The notes below the pieces were generated by a model. It saw only the letters and a program-made list of their open reading frames with translations. It did not search any database and was not told the DNA's origin. From Cymodocea nodosa (Eukaryota > Streptophyta > Magnoliopsida > Alismatales > Cymodoceaceae), in NCBI GenBank assembly GCA_036874045.1, contig CM072335.1:15210001-15274000 (forward strand): 64,000 nt of DNA, written 5' to 3'. Shown piece by piece: positions 12,901 through 23,860 of the stretch. Position 1 is the first letter of the stretch. Each line of letters starts with the position of its first letter. Both the position numbers and the translations under genes were made by a program.

Positions 12901-13224
12901 GTTATCATTGGGTGTTCACTATTAAGCAGAAGTTAGATGGCTTTGTCAATTGTTATAAGGCTCGTTTAGTAGTTCATGGTTTTACACATTTTTAATGTGG
13001 ATTATGTTAAAACCTTCTCCTTGGTTGCATGTAGAGGTGTTAATGGGTCGAGCTGTGTTGGTTGGCCCAAAAAGTATCTAACTTGTTTGGGCTATGGGTT
13101 GGGCTAGGTTGGGTTGAAAATTTTTTAATTTTTTTTGGGAGAGCTCGATTCAACTAGAAATTTTTTTGAGGCAACCCAGTTTGACCTAAAATTTTTTAGG
13201 GGCAGCCTACAGCCAACTCACTTT

Positions 13225-13660
13225 TATAATTTTTTATTATTTTTATTTTTTTCTTTGGTTAGTTGAAGCTTAACTTCGGTCTAATCGAAGTTTTTTATTT
13301 TTTTTATTTTTTCATTGATCTAATCGAAGCTTGACTTTGGTTCGATCAAAATATTTTATTTTTTTCTTTGATTTTATCGAAGTTGAGCTTTGGTCAAATT
13401 GAAGTTTTTGATTTTTTTAAAACTTTTTATTATTATTTTTTATTTGGTTTGATTGATCAAAATTTTTTATTATTTTTTTCTTTGGTCTGATCAAAGTTTA
13501 ACTTCGGTCCGAATGAAGTTTTTTATTTTTTTATTCAATCTAACCAAAGTTAAATTTTGGTTCAATCGAAGTTTTTTATTTTTTCTTTCGGTCTGATTGA
13601 AGTTCAATTTTGGTCCAATTGAAGTTCAACTTTGGTCCAATTGAAGTTTTTAATTTTTTT
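13225..13660. repeat. Minisatellite inside the hAT element
   Basis: Irregular tandem repeats of about 50-60 bp are built from a T-rich run plus ggtctgatcgaagtt-type words (gttgaacttcggtc, gatcgaagtttttt). About seven copies are visible. They lie between the left subterminal region and the transposase remnant, and the units differ by point changes and length of the T run. Confidence 0.75.
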
Positions 13661-13979
13661 AATTTTGAATTAAAATTTTTAAAAAAATTACAACATTATC
13701 TGATAATCAATTCATCATTCAAACACATTATTTTATTTATAAATACATGAACATCAAATATAAGTTATCATTCATGAAACATGATTCATTTCATCACATT
13801 AACATCAATATCAAGACATCATTAACTCATCATTCATGATTCATCCATCAACACATTCAAACACAAGTTATAAAGTTAAAATAATTATTTTATTTTTGAA
13901 TTTAAATTAAAAATATATTATTTTTGTAATTACATTAAATATTTTTACATTTAATGTATATAATTATATTTAAACATTT

Positions 13980-14870
13980 AAATTTGCAAATTCATTGATG
14001 AAGTCATCTTTTTATTGTGTACGAACACAAGCAAACTTTCAATCTTTAACATATATTAATGCTTCTAAATATCACCTTTTAACCTTGCTCTTCTATCATC
14101 TAATATAATATCACTAATATTAAATGTTTATTTATGTGTTACATAAGAAATTAGAATTGTTAGTAAATCTTTAGTCATTAATGATAAAATAGGAAATGTG
14201 CATTTTTGTGTTTTTCATCAATTTATTACATTAAAATCTAGAAAATCAGGATTATCTCTTATTAAATAGCTATGATTAAAATTATTTAATTATTTCTTAT
14301 TTGTTACGTTAAAATTATTATGTTCATCATCAAATATATTATAATCAATTATTGATGATGATGATGATGGTTGTGAAAAGTAGGGTATATTTTGTGTTTG
14401 TTATATTTCATATTTTGTAACATACATATTAAGCATATTATTTAAATTTTTTTCTACATTTTCAATTGTTACATCAAGTTTTACATTTAAATAAGTTTGT
14501 ATTACATTTATTAAATTTTTAACAACTTTTACTTTAGTCCTAGGATCTAAAAAAACACTTAATGTATATAAGAGAGGTATTTTATTTCAATATTTTAAAA
14601 ATTTTTCTTTCATTTTGAAAACTATAGGTGTAAAAAATAGATAATTGCTATAATTATTAAAAACTCTTGCAATATTATATAAGAGATGGATTACATAAAT
14701 AGATTTACAATAATATATTTTTGATAAATGTTTTGTTGCATTATAAAATGATTTTAAAAATTCAATAAAACAATTAGCTATTGTAAAATATTCATTTTTT
14801 AACGTTAAAAATGTTCATTTTTACAAACATTAAAACATTATTTTAATGTTTGTAAAGAATGAACCTTAAA
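13980..14870 (-). pseudogene. hAT transposase remnant
   Basis: Reading the minus strand gives K-Y-W-N-K-I-P-L-L-Y-T-L followed by F-L-D-P-R-T-K, the motif found in plant hAT transposases just before the C-terminal part. Farther on is F-P-I-L-S-L-M-T-K-D-L-L-T-I and later D-D-R-R-A-R-L, which match the hAT C-terminal dimerisation domain. Frames are interrupted by stops and at least one shift. The N-terminal BED finger and the first catalytic region are not recognisable, so the gene is a truncated relic. Confidence 0.8.
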
Positions 14871-16779
14871 ATTTAAAAGGGTTACAAGTTAGGCTTGCAG
14901 GCCAACTTGAGCTTGGCCTGCGAGTTAGCCCAACTTGGCCCAAATCAGCCTGTAGGTCAGTCCAGCCCAACTCAAATCAGCTCAGCCTAGCTTGTGGGCT
15001 GATTTTCTAATATATTATAGTTTGGCCTAATCCGATTCAAAAATTAGGTTGGGTTAGGTCAACCCATTATAGGTTAGGGTGGCTTACAATGGTCCGATCC
15101 AATTGACACCTCTAATTGCATGTCACCGCTCAATTTGGGTCATCTTGTCTTTAGGTATTTATTATGGTTGGACACTCTTAGTTGGATGTTTGCAATGTTT
15201 TTTTTTTTATCGTGATCTTGATGAGAATCTTTATAAAGTAAAGTTTCAAGGTATGATTGATGCAAAGTCTAAGAACTTGATTTGAAAAATTCAATTATAT
15301 GATTCTATAACATTTTTTTAGACGATGTGATGTTGATCCCTTGATTTTTATTAAGAAAAGTTCTATGGGTTGTGTCATATTAGCTATTTATGTAGATGAC
15401 ATCCTTTTGACTAGTAGTGATATGACAAGTATTCTTGAGACAAATTCCTTCCTAACACAACATTTTACTATTAAAGATACGGACAAGTCCAAATACTTCT
15501 TAAGGATAGAGTTTACTTACAAGAGAGATAAATTAGTAGTGTCACAACGAAAATGTGTTGGATTTATTAGAGGAAACAAGACTTCTAGGTTGTAAATTGA
15601 AGCCAACTCTTGTAGAACAAAACTTACCTTTTTGGGATACAACTTTAGAATTGTATTAAGATATTGCAGGTTGATAAGGAAATTTATCTACCTATTATTA
15701 CCCATCCAAATATCTCTTATATTGTTGGGTTGTGAAGTCACTTCATGCAGGAACCTAGAAAAGTGCATTGGGATTAAGTTATTAGAATGCTATCATACAT
15801 CAAAGGAACTCCAAATAATGGTTTAATCTACTCAAAGCATGGACATTTGCATGTTGAGCCATATTTAGACTTTAGAAATGGGGGAGATAAAAACAATTAA
15901 AAGTCTATGACAGGTTATTGCATCTATGATAATGGAAATCTTGTAACATGGAGAAGTAAAAAACAAAATGTTGTCTGAATCTAGTGTTAAGGCAGAATAT
16001 AGATTAATGTTACAAATGAAATGATATAGCTTAGATCTCTCTTAAAGGAACTTGGTGTACAAGTTTGATTACCTATGAATATGTACTATGATAATTAGAT
16101 TGTAATCTACATTACGAGAAAAAATATTTTTTATGAATGTATCAAGTATATTAAAATAGATTGTCACTATGTTAGAGAACTTATTGTTGGTATTATCACT
16201 ACTCCTTACATGAAGTCTTCATAGCAAACAACATATATTTTTATAAAAGGTCTTGGAGTTATTGTCTTCAATGATCTTTGTAATAAGTTGTGTCTATTTG
16301 ATGTATATGCTCTAGTTTGAGGGGGAGTTTTAGTTTATTAATCATGTAATATGTGTTAAGTCAGCTTGGCCCAGTACTACCCAATACTGCTATATATACT
16401 TGATTCAATGCAATTAGGGTTTAAGCCGTAATTATCTCTCTACATTTTTCATAGAAATTGCCATGTTGTTCCAACACTAATGTTTTCTCTATGTGCCAAC
16501 TAGTGGGGTAGTGATCTAGTGGTGGAGGTCTTCTGGTATTGCAGTGTTGGTGGAGCTAAATCATTGGTCATGTAAGCGAGTGGTCAACAGTGAATGTGAA
16601 GGTGATGGGAGGGGAGATAGCTAGGAAGCAAGAATACAATTGAAGGATTTGAATGCAACACAATTTAGATTCATGAATTTGATAATTTTCTAAAATTTAG
16701 GATGACTTAGCTTGGATATGATATTAAATAAATAATAATTTGAACTATAATCCCACCATGTGATCAAGTTAGAGTCAAA

Positions 16780-17225
16780 ATTTTTTTCGTTTCCAAGACT
16801 ACCTTGTACATGCCACATGGTGTGTTCGATATGTGTCCCACCACGTCCAAGCTGTCTTTGCGAGACGTGTCCGGTGTCTGTGGTGGCCACCTGGAAGAGT
16901 CTATGATTCCTAGACTGCCAATGTGGCAATGCCCCTTGTCACTGTTGCCATCTTATGAGCCTTGCTCCAATTATTCCTTGCTCAAAGGCTTTGTTCGTCC
17001 AATGCTCCTAATGGTCATGATGGCAGATTCTTGGCTTTGCGCAAGAGTTACCAATGTTGGTTGCCTTTGACCAATGCTGCCTAGGCTGAGGGCCTGAGGC
17101 TGTCAGCTGCCATGATTGTTTGGGTGCTGCCATGTTTGGGATGGTTGGGATGTTGTAGCCTTGTTATCATGGGCACTCAGATCCCTATCATCTTCTTCAA
17201 TGATGTGGTTATGGACTGTAAAATT
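16780..17225 (+). repeat. Diverged direct repeat, copy 2
   Basis: Partner of 7560-8000, about 9.2 kb downstream in the same orientation. Shared words include accaatgttggttgcct, gtcagctgccatgattg and ttgttatcatgggcactcag. It lies just beyond the 3' LTR of the intronic Copia, and copy 1 lies before the 5' LTR, so the pair could be the outer LTRs of an older element into which the Copia inserted. Confidence 0.4.
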
Positions 17226-17289
17226 TTGTGGTCGATTCCAAGGGCATCATCTACTAAAATTGCAAGATATATAGTGGCAACAATGAGAA

Positions 17290-18128
17290 ATCTACAAGAA
17301 TGATACCTCAAACCTCAAGCAATCTTTAAAAATATGACTAGATGCTAAAGTTAATTCTAATTATAATAAATGTAATAATAGTAGACTACAGAGTGAAATA
17401 GTTGCTGGTAACATAGGTAGGAATATGACCAGAATGATACCTCAAACCTCAAGCAATCTTTTAAAATGTGACTAGATGCTAAAGTTAATTCTAATTATAA
17501 TAAATGTAATAATAGTAGACTACAGAGTAAAATAGTTGCTGGTAACATAGGTAGGAATATGACTAGAATGATACCTCAAACCTCAAGCAATCTTTTAAAA
17601 TATGACTAGATGCTAAAGTTATTTCTAATTATGATAGATGTAATAATAGTAGATTACAAAGAGTGAAAAAGTTGCTCGTAACATAGGTAGGAATATGACT
17701 AGAATGATACCTCAAACCTCAAGCATTCTTTTAAAAATGATACCTCAAACCTCAAGCAATCCTTTAAATATTACTAGATGCTAAAGTTAATTCTAATTAT
17801 AATAAATGTAATAATAGTAGACTACCGAGTGAAATGGTTGCTGGTAACATGGTAGGAATATGACCAGAGTGATACCTCAAAAGCCTCAAGCAATCTTTAA
17901 AATGTGACTAGATGCTAAAGTTAATTCTAATTATAATAAATGTAATAATAGTAGACTACAAAGAGTGAAATAGTTGCTGGTAACATAGGTAGGAATATGA
18001 CTAGAATGATACCTCAAACCTCAAGCAATCTTTTAAAATATGACTAGATGCTAACGTTAATTCTACTTATAATAAATGTAATAATGGTAGACTACAAAGA
18101 GTGAAATAGTTGGTAGTAACATAGGTAG
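17290..18128 (+). repeat. Minisatellite, unit about 138 bp, six copies
   Basis: Units begin gaatgatacctcaaacctca, pass through tgactagatgctaaagttaa and end with ggtaacataggtaggaatatg. Starts are visible near 17298, 17428, 17565, 17702, 17870 and 18006. One unit carries an extra internal partial copy around 17736. Copies differ at only a few positions, indicating recent array homogenisation. The array ends about 170 bp before the last exon. Confidence 0.9.
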
Positions 18129-18300
18129 GCATAAGCCATAGGGAGTGCAAGAAACCGGTACAATGTAATGCAAATTAGTGTGCAACTGGCTTTCTACCTT
18201 CTGAATTCTTGCCCAAAAAGCAGACTGTATTTTGTGTTTCTAATATGACATTAATAAATCTTGTAACCAATTCATACAATATTCCATAATGACTTTACAG

Positions 18301-18582
18301 GTTTGGGCTGGTTCACCTGCGAAATTCCTTAGGAAGCTAAAGGATGAAGAGATTGCATTTTTCTCTCAATCGGCTTCCAATTATACCAATCTAGCGCAGG
18401 TTCACTCTGCCGAGAATGCCAAAACTTTTGATGAGATTGAGTTTGAAAAGGTGCTTCGTAAAAAGTTTGCTCGCCGTGATGAGGAGTATGACTCAATGCT
18501 AGGAGTCGTTCGTGAAGTACCTCCGGAGTTGATTCTGCCTGATAATGTTCTCCCTCAAAAAGAAACCAAACTTGCTCGTTGA
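18301..18582 (+). CDS. Gamma carbonic anhydrase, last exon with stop codon
   Basis: Encodes 93 residues from V-W-A-G-S-P-A-K-F-L-R-K-L to K-E-T-K-L-A-R, then TGA at 18580-18582. After the end of the beta-helix it forms the C-terminal helix region (E-E-I-A-F-F-S-Q-S-A-S-N-Y) and the plant-specific tail containing E-E-Y-D-S-M-L-G-V-V-R-E-V-P-P-E-L. Both are characteristic of plant mitochondrial gamma-CA1/CA2. The acceptor ctttacag ends at 18300 and joins in phase to the exon ending at 6526. Together the four exons give 234 residues of an expected total of roughly 275. The reading frame is clean, so the gene looks functional despite the transposon-laden intron. Confidence 0.96.
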   Translation, partial: VWAGSPAKFLRKLKDEEIAFFSQSASNYTNLAQVHSAENAKTFDEIEFEKVLRKKFARRDEEYDSMLGVVREVPPELILPDNVLPQKETKLAR

Positions 18583-19381
18583 ACACAATGGGAAGGACTC
18601 ATTGGCCCTTTTCACTTTGTTGGTGGCACGTGAGATTGTGAAATGGGTATTGGAAGAAGCATATTGAATTCCTCTTCATCCTTTCAATAATTCTGACCAA
18701 GCTCTGTTTTTGAATCGGCAGTGTACTTGCTCGAACTTGGTGTTGTTTTGTTTGGTCCTTTATTTACATTTATTTAGAGAGCTGAATGTTTGGCTGATAC
18801 AAAAGAGCAACTTCGGTCAAGCAAGAGTTCATAAAGCAGATGGGATAACGTCCATCATCTTACTGTACACACTCAATTCGTAACTGGAGTAATTCTTATC
18901 TTCATTTGGGCGTAGTTTTCCCTGTCTCTAAAAAGATCGATGGCTCTCCATCTCTTGATTTCTTATTTGTGTATCTTCGCTTACAAGGACGTGAAGAACC
19001 GGTTCATAAGGTAGCCATGATTATACACGACTAAATGGAAAGGTTATGTTCCTCTTAGTCGGCTTCAGTATTCATTTTTACAAAATTATTCATTCAATTA
19101 TTATATGTTTACCGAGTATGACAAACAACCTCCTAATCTTTAATATCATTAAAGAATCTAATATATCTATTTTTAGTTTAGATCTTTTGATCTAAAATAT
19201 TATCACTAATGTTAAAGGAGGGTTTGTTTGTGTATATTGTAAAGTGATAAAAAAAATAGAATGAAAGTAACGGAAAGTTAAGATAAAATGTAAGATGTTT
19301 GTGTGTAACGGAAAATAAAGAAAATTTTGATAAATTTTTTGAAAGTTTTTTTCTTTATATTTTCTTTTCAATTTTAAGAGG
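18583..19381 (+). other. 3' UTR and downstream flank of the gamma carbonic anhydrase gene
   Basis: Non-coding sequence after the stop. The first 500 bp or so, less AT-rich than what follows, is probably the 3' UTR. I see no perfect AATAAA at a decisive position, so the cleavage site is not assigned. From about 19211 (aaaggagggtttgtttgtg) the sequence resembles the terminus of a small repeat that is also seen, in reverse complement, near 23150-23165. Confidence 0.6.
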
Positions 19382-20602
19382 TGTAGGATTGTCTGAATCA
19401 CAAGAGTGAGGGTGAATTGTGTATTTAGTAATTAAACTAGTGGATAAAATAAGGGTATAAAATATTCGTAAATTAAATTCTATTCTTTTATTTCAATACA
19501 TAATTTACAATATCTTTTTAACTTAATTCACTTCTTGATGGTTTTGATACAGTAATTTTTTGATATACAATTCAAATAGGAAAATAAAGTTCTTTTTCAA
19601 AACTAATTTTGAATTGTATAAAACTTGATCTTTATGCACACAGCTCTTTTCTTTCTATTTGCTTAGCTTTTATATTTATTCTTCTCTAGTTGTCAAATTT
19701 CCAGACTACTTGCGTTTGCAGCTCCTTTTCTAAAATTGCTTGGAATTTCGAACTTCTTTTGATGTTGGAGAACTTTTCAGAATATGAATATTTAAACTTA
19801 ACTTTTCAGTTAGGGATCCAAATTGAATATTCAAACTTGGCTTTTGAGATTGAGATCCTCCGTTGTAATGTAGCTTGTACTCTCTATTAGTAGTCGAACT
19901 CTGTTGTCTTTCACATTCAGCATGTTCATCCACTTGATCCACAATCCATAATTTATAATCCATGTACTAATTTTCTCTTTAATCCAAATTTACTTTCTAT
20001 TTAAATTTTCACTTTCTTCACTAACAATTTGAGTTTCCACGATCTCTACTTGTAGATTCACCGAAATTTTATCTTCTTGGAGTCTTGTAGAATATCTTCT
20101 AAGTCTTCGATTTAGTTGAACATTTATCATTTAACTCCTATCAAAACTCGAATACTTATCCTTTAACTCTTCGAATTTTTGCACTTGCAAAGCACGTGAC
20201 TAAACAAAGAAACTTATCTGTTCGTTAGTCCTTTTATAAAACTCAAACAGTTATCTATCCATGCGTACAAAACTTGAATAGTTATCTAACTATTTGATTT
20301 TTCATTACCGAACGCACATGGAAAACACGTGACAACTTAAAACATTAAAAACACACGTGCAGATAACTTAACTATACGAGTTTTTAACATAAAGTATTCG
20401 ATAAAAACGAAACGTTAACTATCCGAAAGTTTAACTATTGCAAATCTAGCTCTTCGGAAATCTTTAATTTATCCGACATAAAAATGAAACTTTCCGATAA
20501 TTTGTTAACTATTATACTTAGAGAAATATACTTAGAGAATATTATGTAGACTTATTTAAATACATTAATAAAGCATACATCATCAAAATTAAATACCTAA
20601 CA
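19382..20602 (-). mobile_element. Solo LTR of the SIRE-type A family with perfect TSD
   Basis: 1221-bp LTR starting tgtaggattgtctg and ending tacctaaca (TG...CA), flanked by identical 5-bp duplications agagg at 19377-19381 and 20603-20607. It is the same family as 25443-26649, about nine-tenths identical by eye. That second copy has its polypurine tract on the right side, so the sense strand is minus. There is no internal region, so it arose by LTR-LTR recombination. It lies 0.8 kb after the gamma carbonic anhydrase stop codon. Confidence 0.95.
20110..20540 (-). promoter_or_regulatory. TAACTNNNCGR motif array in solo LTR U3
   Basis: Repeated words such as aacagttatctatcc, tatctaactatttgattt, taactatacgagttt and ttaactatccgaaag lie on both strands in the U3 part of this LTR. 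The consensus TAACTNNNCGR and its complement alternate, giving short hairpin potential. The same kind of array occurs in the other LTRs of this window. Confidence 0.55.
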
Positions 20603-20689
20603 AGAGGTATGAAAAAGTTGAAAATTGATAATCCATGTTCATTATATGTTGAGTGAAAATTTTCCTTTAATTTTTTATAAATTATATAT

Positions 20690-21015
20690 TATTATTATAA
20701 ATTATAAAAATTATATTTTATCATTTTTTATCTTAAAAAACATATTTTATCATCATAAATACTGAAAATTATATTTTATTATCTTTTATCTTAAAAAGTA
20801 TATTTTATCATCATAAATCATAAAAATTATATTTTATCATCACAAATCATAAAAATTATATTTTATCATCATATATCATAACAATTATATTTTATCATCT
20901 TTTATTATAAAAATCATATTTTATCATCTTCTATCTTAATAATCATATTTTACCATCATAAATCATAAAAATCATATCTTATGATAAAAATCATATTTTT
21001 TTTATCATAAATCAT
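20690..21015. repeat. AT-rich tandem repeat, unit about 29 bp
   Basis: Units of the form catcataaatcataaaaatt followed by atattttat recur about ten times with drift, some replaced by cttttatcttaaaaa variants. Non-coding. Confidence 0.8.
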
Positions 21016-22838
21016 GTTTTATCTATAAACTTGTTACAAGCATTGAATAGTTGTATTTTATTAAATTTATATTTTTTAACTTTTTATTATTTTTTATTAC
21101 TTTTTGTTACATTCTTTATTATACATTCAAATTTTTATTGATTTTTTGTAACTTTTTTTCTGTGTTACTTTATATAATTTTATAAATCTTTCTTTTTGTT
21201 CTTTTTTATTATTTTTTAGGTACACCAATAAGTTCAGAATCTTGTGCATGTGATAGACAGAATTAAAATGTAGTAAACATTTAATCATGAGAGATAAAAA
21301 ATAGAAAATGTTATATTTTAATTTTAACTAATTTATTATATTAATGTGAATATCCATTATGTAAATATTGATTATTTGTAGAATTGAAAGTAACAAATTC
21401 TTATCTAAATACTAATACGAAGATGATGGTGAGTAAACTTCTTATCTTTTAATAGTTTACAAGAAATCATTATTGATAATGATAATGTGATGTTGAGAAC
21501 ATGAAACTTGTGATATTTGAGCTCCATTTGTAGAGTTCAGATGTTAAATATTTTATTTAAATTACCTTATATCATTTCTGGAGTTAAACCATCTTTTATA
21601 CGTAAAATTTTTTCTGTCATATCTATTAATTTTACCAATTTAAAAGAATGAGAATGGAGTAGGGGTGTTTATAAGCTTTTTAGGCATTTAGAATAGTTGG
21701 TGGACTTAGGATGGTTTTAAAAATCTTTTGTCAACCGAAAATGAAAAGATAATAATTTTTTTAAAAAATTAAACTTATTATAAAGAAATAAATCTTAAGA
21801 AAGATATAAACTTGCCTGCAAATTTCGCGATGGCCAGCAAATGCCTTCTGTCGCAGTTGCTAACGACCCATTGCCGACGGTTCGGCAATGATCCCATTTT
21901 CTAATGGGCCGACCCTTAAAATTAAAGTAGGCAGGTTCGATAGTACTACATGACCGCCAAGCCCAGCCCAATTATTGGAGTCGTGACTGTCAACGCTAAA
22001 ATTATTTGACCGTACGAGATGATATCAACCCAATTTGAGCAGACCACACGGGGCGCTTTGTTCTGGAATGAGTGTCACATGTAACAAAAACAGACCATAT
22101 CGCGTGAGAAAGAATCGTCATTCATTAATTTAAGGCATCACATGCTTTCTATCAATATGTTATTACTACAAGGGAAGGTGGAAATGGATTCATTATATAT
22201 ATCATCATACATGACAATAAATAAACGAAACTAGTTAAATTCAATTCACTCTGTTTATCGATGGAGAGACGAAGAGAAATGGGTAGTGGGTGGTGCTCTA
22301 TTTATGCTCTCAGATGTGCTGCAAATTTCAATGTTTTGGTGTCATATCTTATTAATTATTATTATTATTGATACAAGTGCTGAGATTATTAAAACTAAGA
22401 CGAGCGCCCATCTTGAAGTTTTCAACCATGCTTCGACCAATCGAAATCCTGATTTCACCTTCTAAAAAATGGACAATAGGCTGATGGAGTCGAAAGAGAA
22501 TGAAAAAAGTGCTTGCAGTCTCTTTTAGAGTTGCGATTGTGCTTACGCAGTTAGTGACGTTACAAACATACCAACGCTTTTTTTGATGAGTTAGATTAGA
22601 TTATAAAAAGAAAAATAATAGTTGTACAGCCACAATTAGTGAATAGTTCAAAATACAAGGAGAAGTTTGTACACTTACAATTTAAATTTTATAGAATTTA
22701 TCAAAAAGAATTTAAAATTTAGGTATTTGTGTATGTTCAAGAATTTAAAGAAAATTAAAATTCAGGTATTTATGTATATGATAGAATTAATTTTTAATAA
22801 AATTTTTAAGTAATAAATTAAAATAATTAGAGATAATA

Positions 22839-22867
22839 CTCTCTCTCTCTTCCTCTCTCTTTCCTTC

Positions 22868-22900
<33 letters not shown>

Positions 22901-22930
22901 CCCCCCTCTCTCCTTCTCCCTCTCTCTTTC
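22839..22930. repeat. CT microsatellite
   Basis: About 90 bp of CT/CCT repeats (ctctctctctctctct with ttcc and cccc interruptions), a polypyrimidine tract on the plus strand. Confidence 0.9.
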
Positions 22931-23499
22931 CAACAATCTCACCATAGTATTTCATAGAAGTCAAACACACAAGTGAGAGACATAGAAGGAGAGATGATGA
23001 GTAGGATGAAATTTAATTTCAACCTTTTGGACTTGAAAAATTAATTCTGAGATTTACTAAAGAAATAGAATTCACTTTCCATCCATAGACACAAACAGTT
23101 TTCTTGTAGAATTGGATAGAAATGTTTTTCCTTTTTATCTAATTTTACATGCACAAACCCTCCCTTAGCATAGTTTATAGATGAGTAACATACCTAACAA
23201 AGTGAGAGGAAGAGCAAATTAATTATTTCCTTCCTCTTCTAAAGCATTCGCTCCAATGCCTAAACGTTGACTCTTCTAAGGGTGAGAAGTCTACTTCATT
23301 GGTGTTATCAATATTCTTAAAGGTGACTTAATTTTCTAACAAAAAATAAGTTAAAAAAATCATGTTATTGCATATTGAGGTAATATTACTAATAGGGCGA
23401 CCAAAAATAAAATATTCCTTAGTCCAAAATATTCAAATAAAAAACATTAAGAAAGATCTCCAAAGCAATAGGATTTTTAGATAGAAGACAACTAAAATT

Positions 23500-23860
23500 A
23501 TTAGTAAAAGCAGAGAAGAGGAAATTTGCATCAAAAAAGAGCTGACCATTATCAATAAAAAAAGACCAAATATTATTAGCAACAAAATAGTTTACAAAAA
23601 GACGGTTTGTAGTTTTGTTTCCGATGTTACAAAGAAAACAAGTGGAAGATTCTTTCCATCTCTTTCTTTGCTAGATTTTCTTTTGTGAGTAGCTTATCAT
23701 GAATACAAAACAAATAAATTATTTTAACTTTAAGGGGGCCTTATAAAGCCTGAAATGAGTTCCTCCATCCAATAAAATATTATAAAATGAATGGATAGAA
23801 AAAATACCATTGGTAGAGGGGTTCCAAACAATATGGTTAGACATAGAAGAAATGTTAGTG
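23500..23860 (-). mobile_element. L1-type LINE fragment (zf-RVT region)
   Basis: On the minus strand a degenerate frame reads L-K-L-K-x-F-I-C-F-V-F-M-I-S-Y-S, then Q-R-K-R-W-K and, after a short gap, C-F-L-C-N-I-G-N-K-T with L-F-V-N-Y-F and N-I-W-S-F-F. This matches the pattern of the zinc-binding region after plant LINE reverse transcriptases (P-x-K-V-K-x-F-x-W, then C-x-x-C, then H-L-F-x-x-C and W). The reverse transcriptase core is not seen. It is a truncated and mutated relic. Confidence 0.6.

Larger units (their letters stand above)
13032..15114 (-). mobile_element. hAT DNA transposon inserted in the Copia RT region
   Basis: The terminal inverted repeats are tagaggtgttaatgggtcg at 13032 and its near-complement ending ttgacacctcta at 15114, the common plant hAT terminus. 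It is flanked by an 8-bp target duplication, gttgcatg at 13024-13031 and attgcatg at 15115-15122 (7 of 8 match). Subterminal regions carry clustered gcccaac/gttgggc motifs typical of hAT ends. Length is 2083 bp. Inside on the minus strand are remains of transposase, so this is a decayed autonomous copy rather than a MITE. It disrupts the Copia element and is therefore younger than it. Confidence 0.88.
9839..16444 (+). mobile_element. Degenerate Copia retrotransposon with 0.12-kb LTRs, split by a hAT element
   Basis: Fossil Copia element in the last intron, sense to the host gene. The 5' LTR (9839-9957, TG...CA) is followed directly by a tRNA-Met-type primer site, tggtatcaagagc, at 9958-9970. 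A purine tract, gagggggag (about 16318-16326), precedes the 3' LTR (about 16328-16444). Between them are, in order, recognisable gag, zinc knuckle, protease (W-I-I-D-F-G-V-S-x-H-M), integrase (Y-L-V-F-V-D-E-F-S-R), reverse transcriptase (A-I-Y-V-D-D-I-L-L-T near 15390) and RNase H. It is broken in many places and old. Flanking bases atttt/ttttt hint at a decayed target duplication. The hAT at 13032-15114 inserted into its RT region later. Confidence 0.85.
6527..18300 (+). other. Giant intron (11,774 bp) of the gamma carbonic anhydrase gene
   Basis: The boundaries are gtatgt at 6527 and tgactttacag ending at 18300, and the phases on both sides agree. The intron holds a purine tract, an AT-rich duplicated block, a Copia element split by a hAT transposon, a pair of diverged direct repeats and a minisatellite, each listed separately. 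The remaining stretches (about 6530-7020, 7220-7560, 8010-8490, 9060-9838 and 16450-16780) show no gene that I can support. Confidence 0.9.

Noticed and set aside
18329-18586. Minus-strand open frame over the last exon
   Set aside because: Antisense shadow of the conserved last exon, with no family features.
19690-19890. 66-codon open frame repeated at 25751-25951
   Set aside because: The repetition is explained by both being copies of the same LTR. The frame reads antisense to the LTR and has no recognisable protein.
21830-22110. GC-richer patch as a possible gene or promoter
   Set aside because: No open frame, splice pattern or motif that I can defend; noted only as a composition change.
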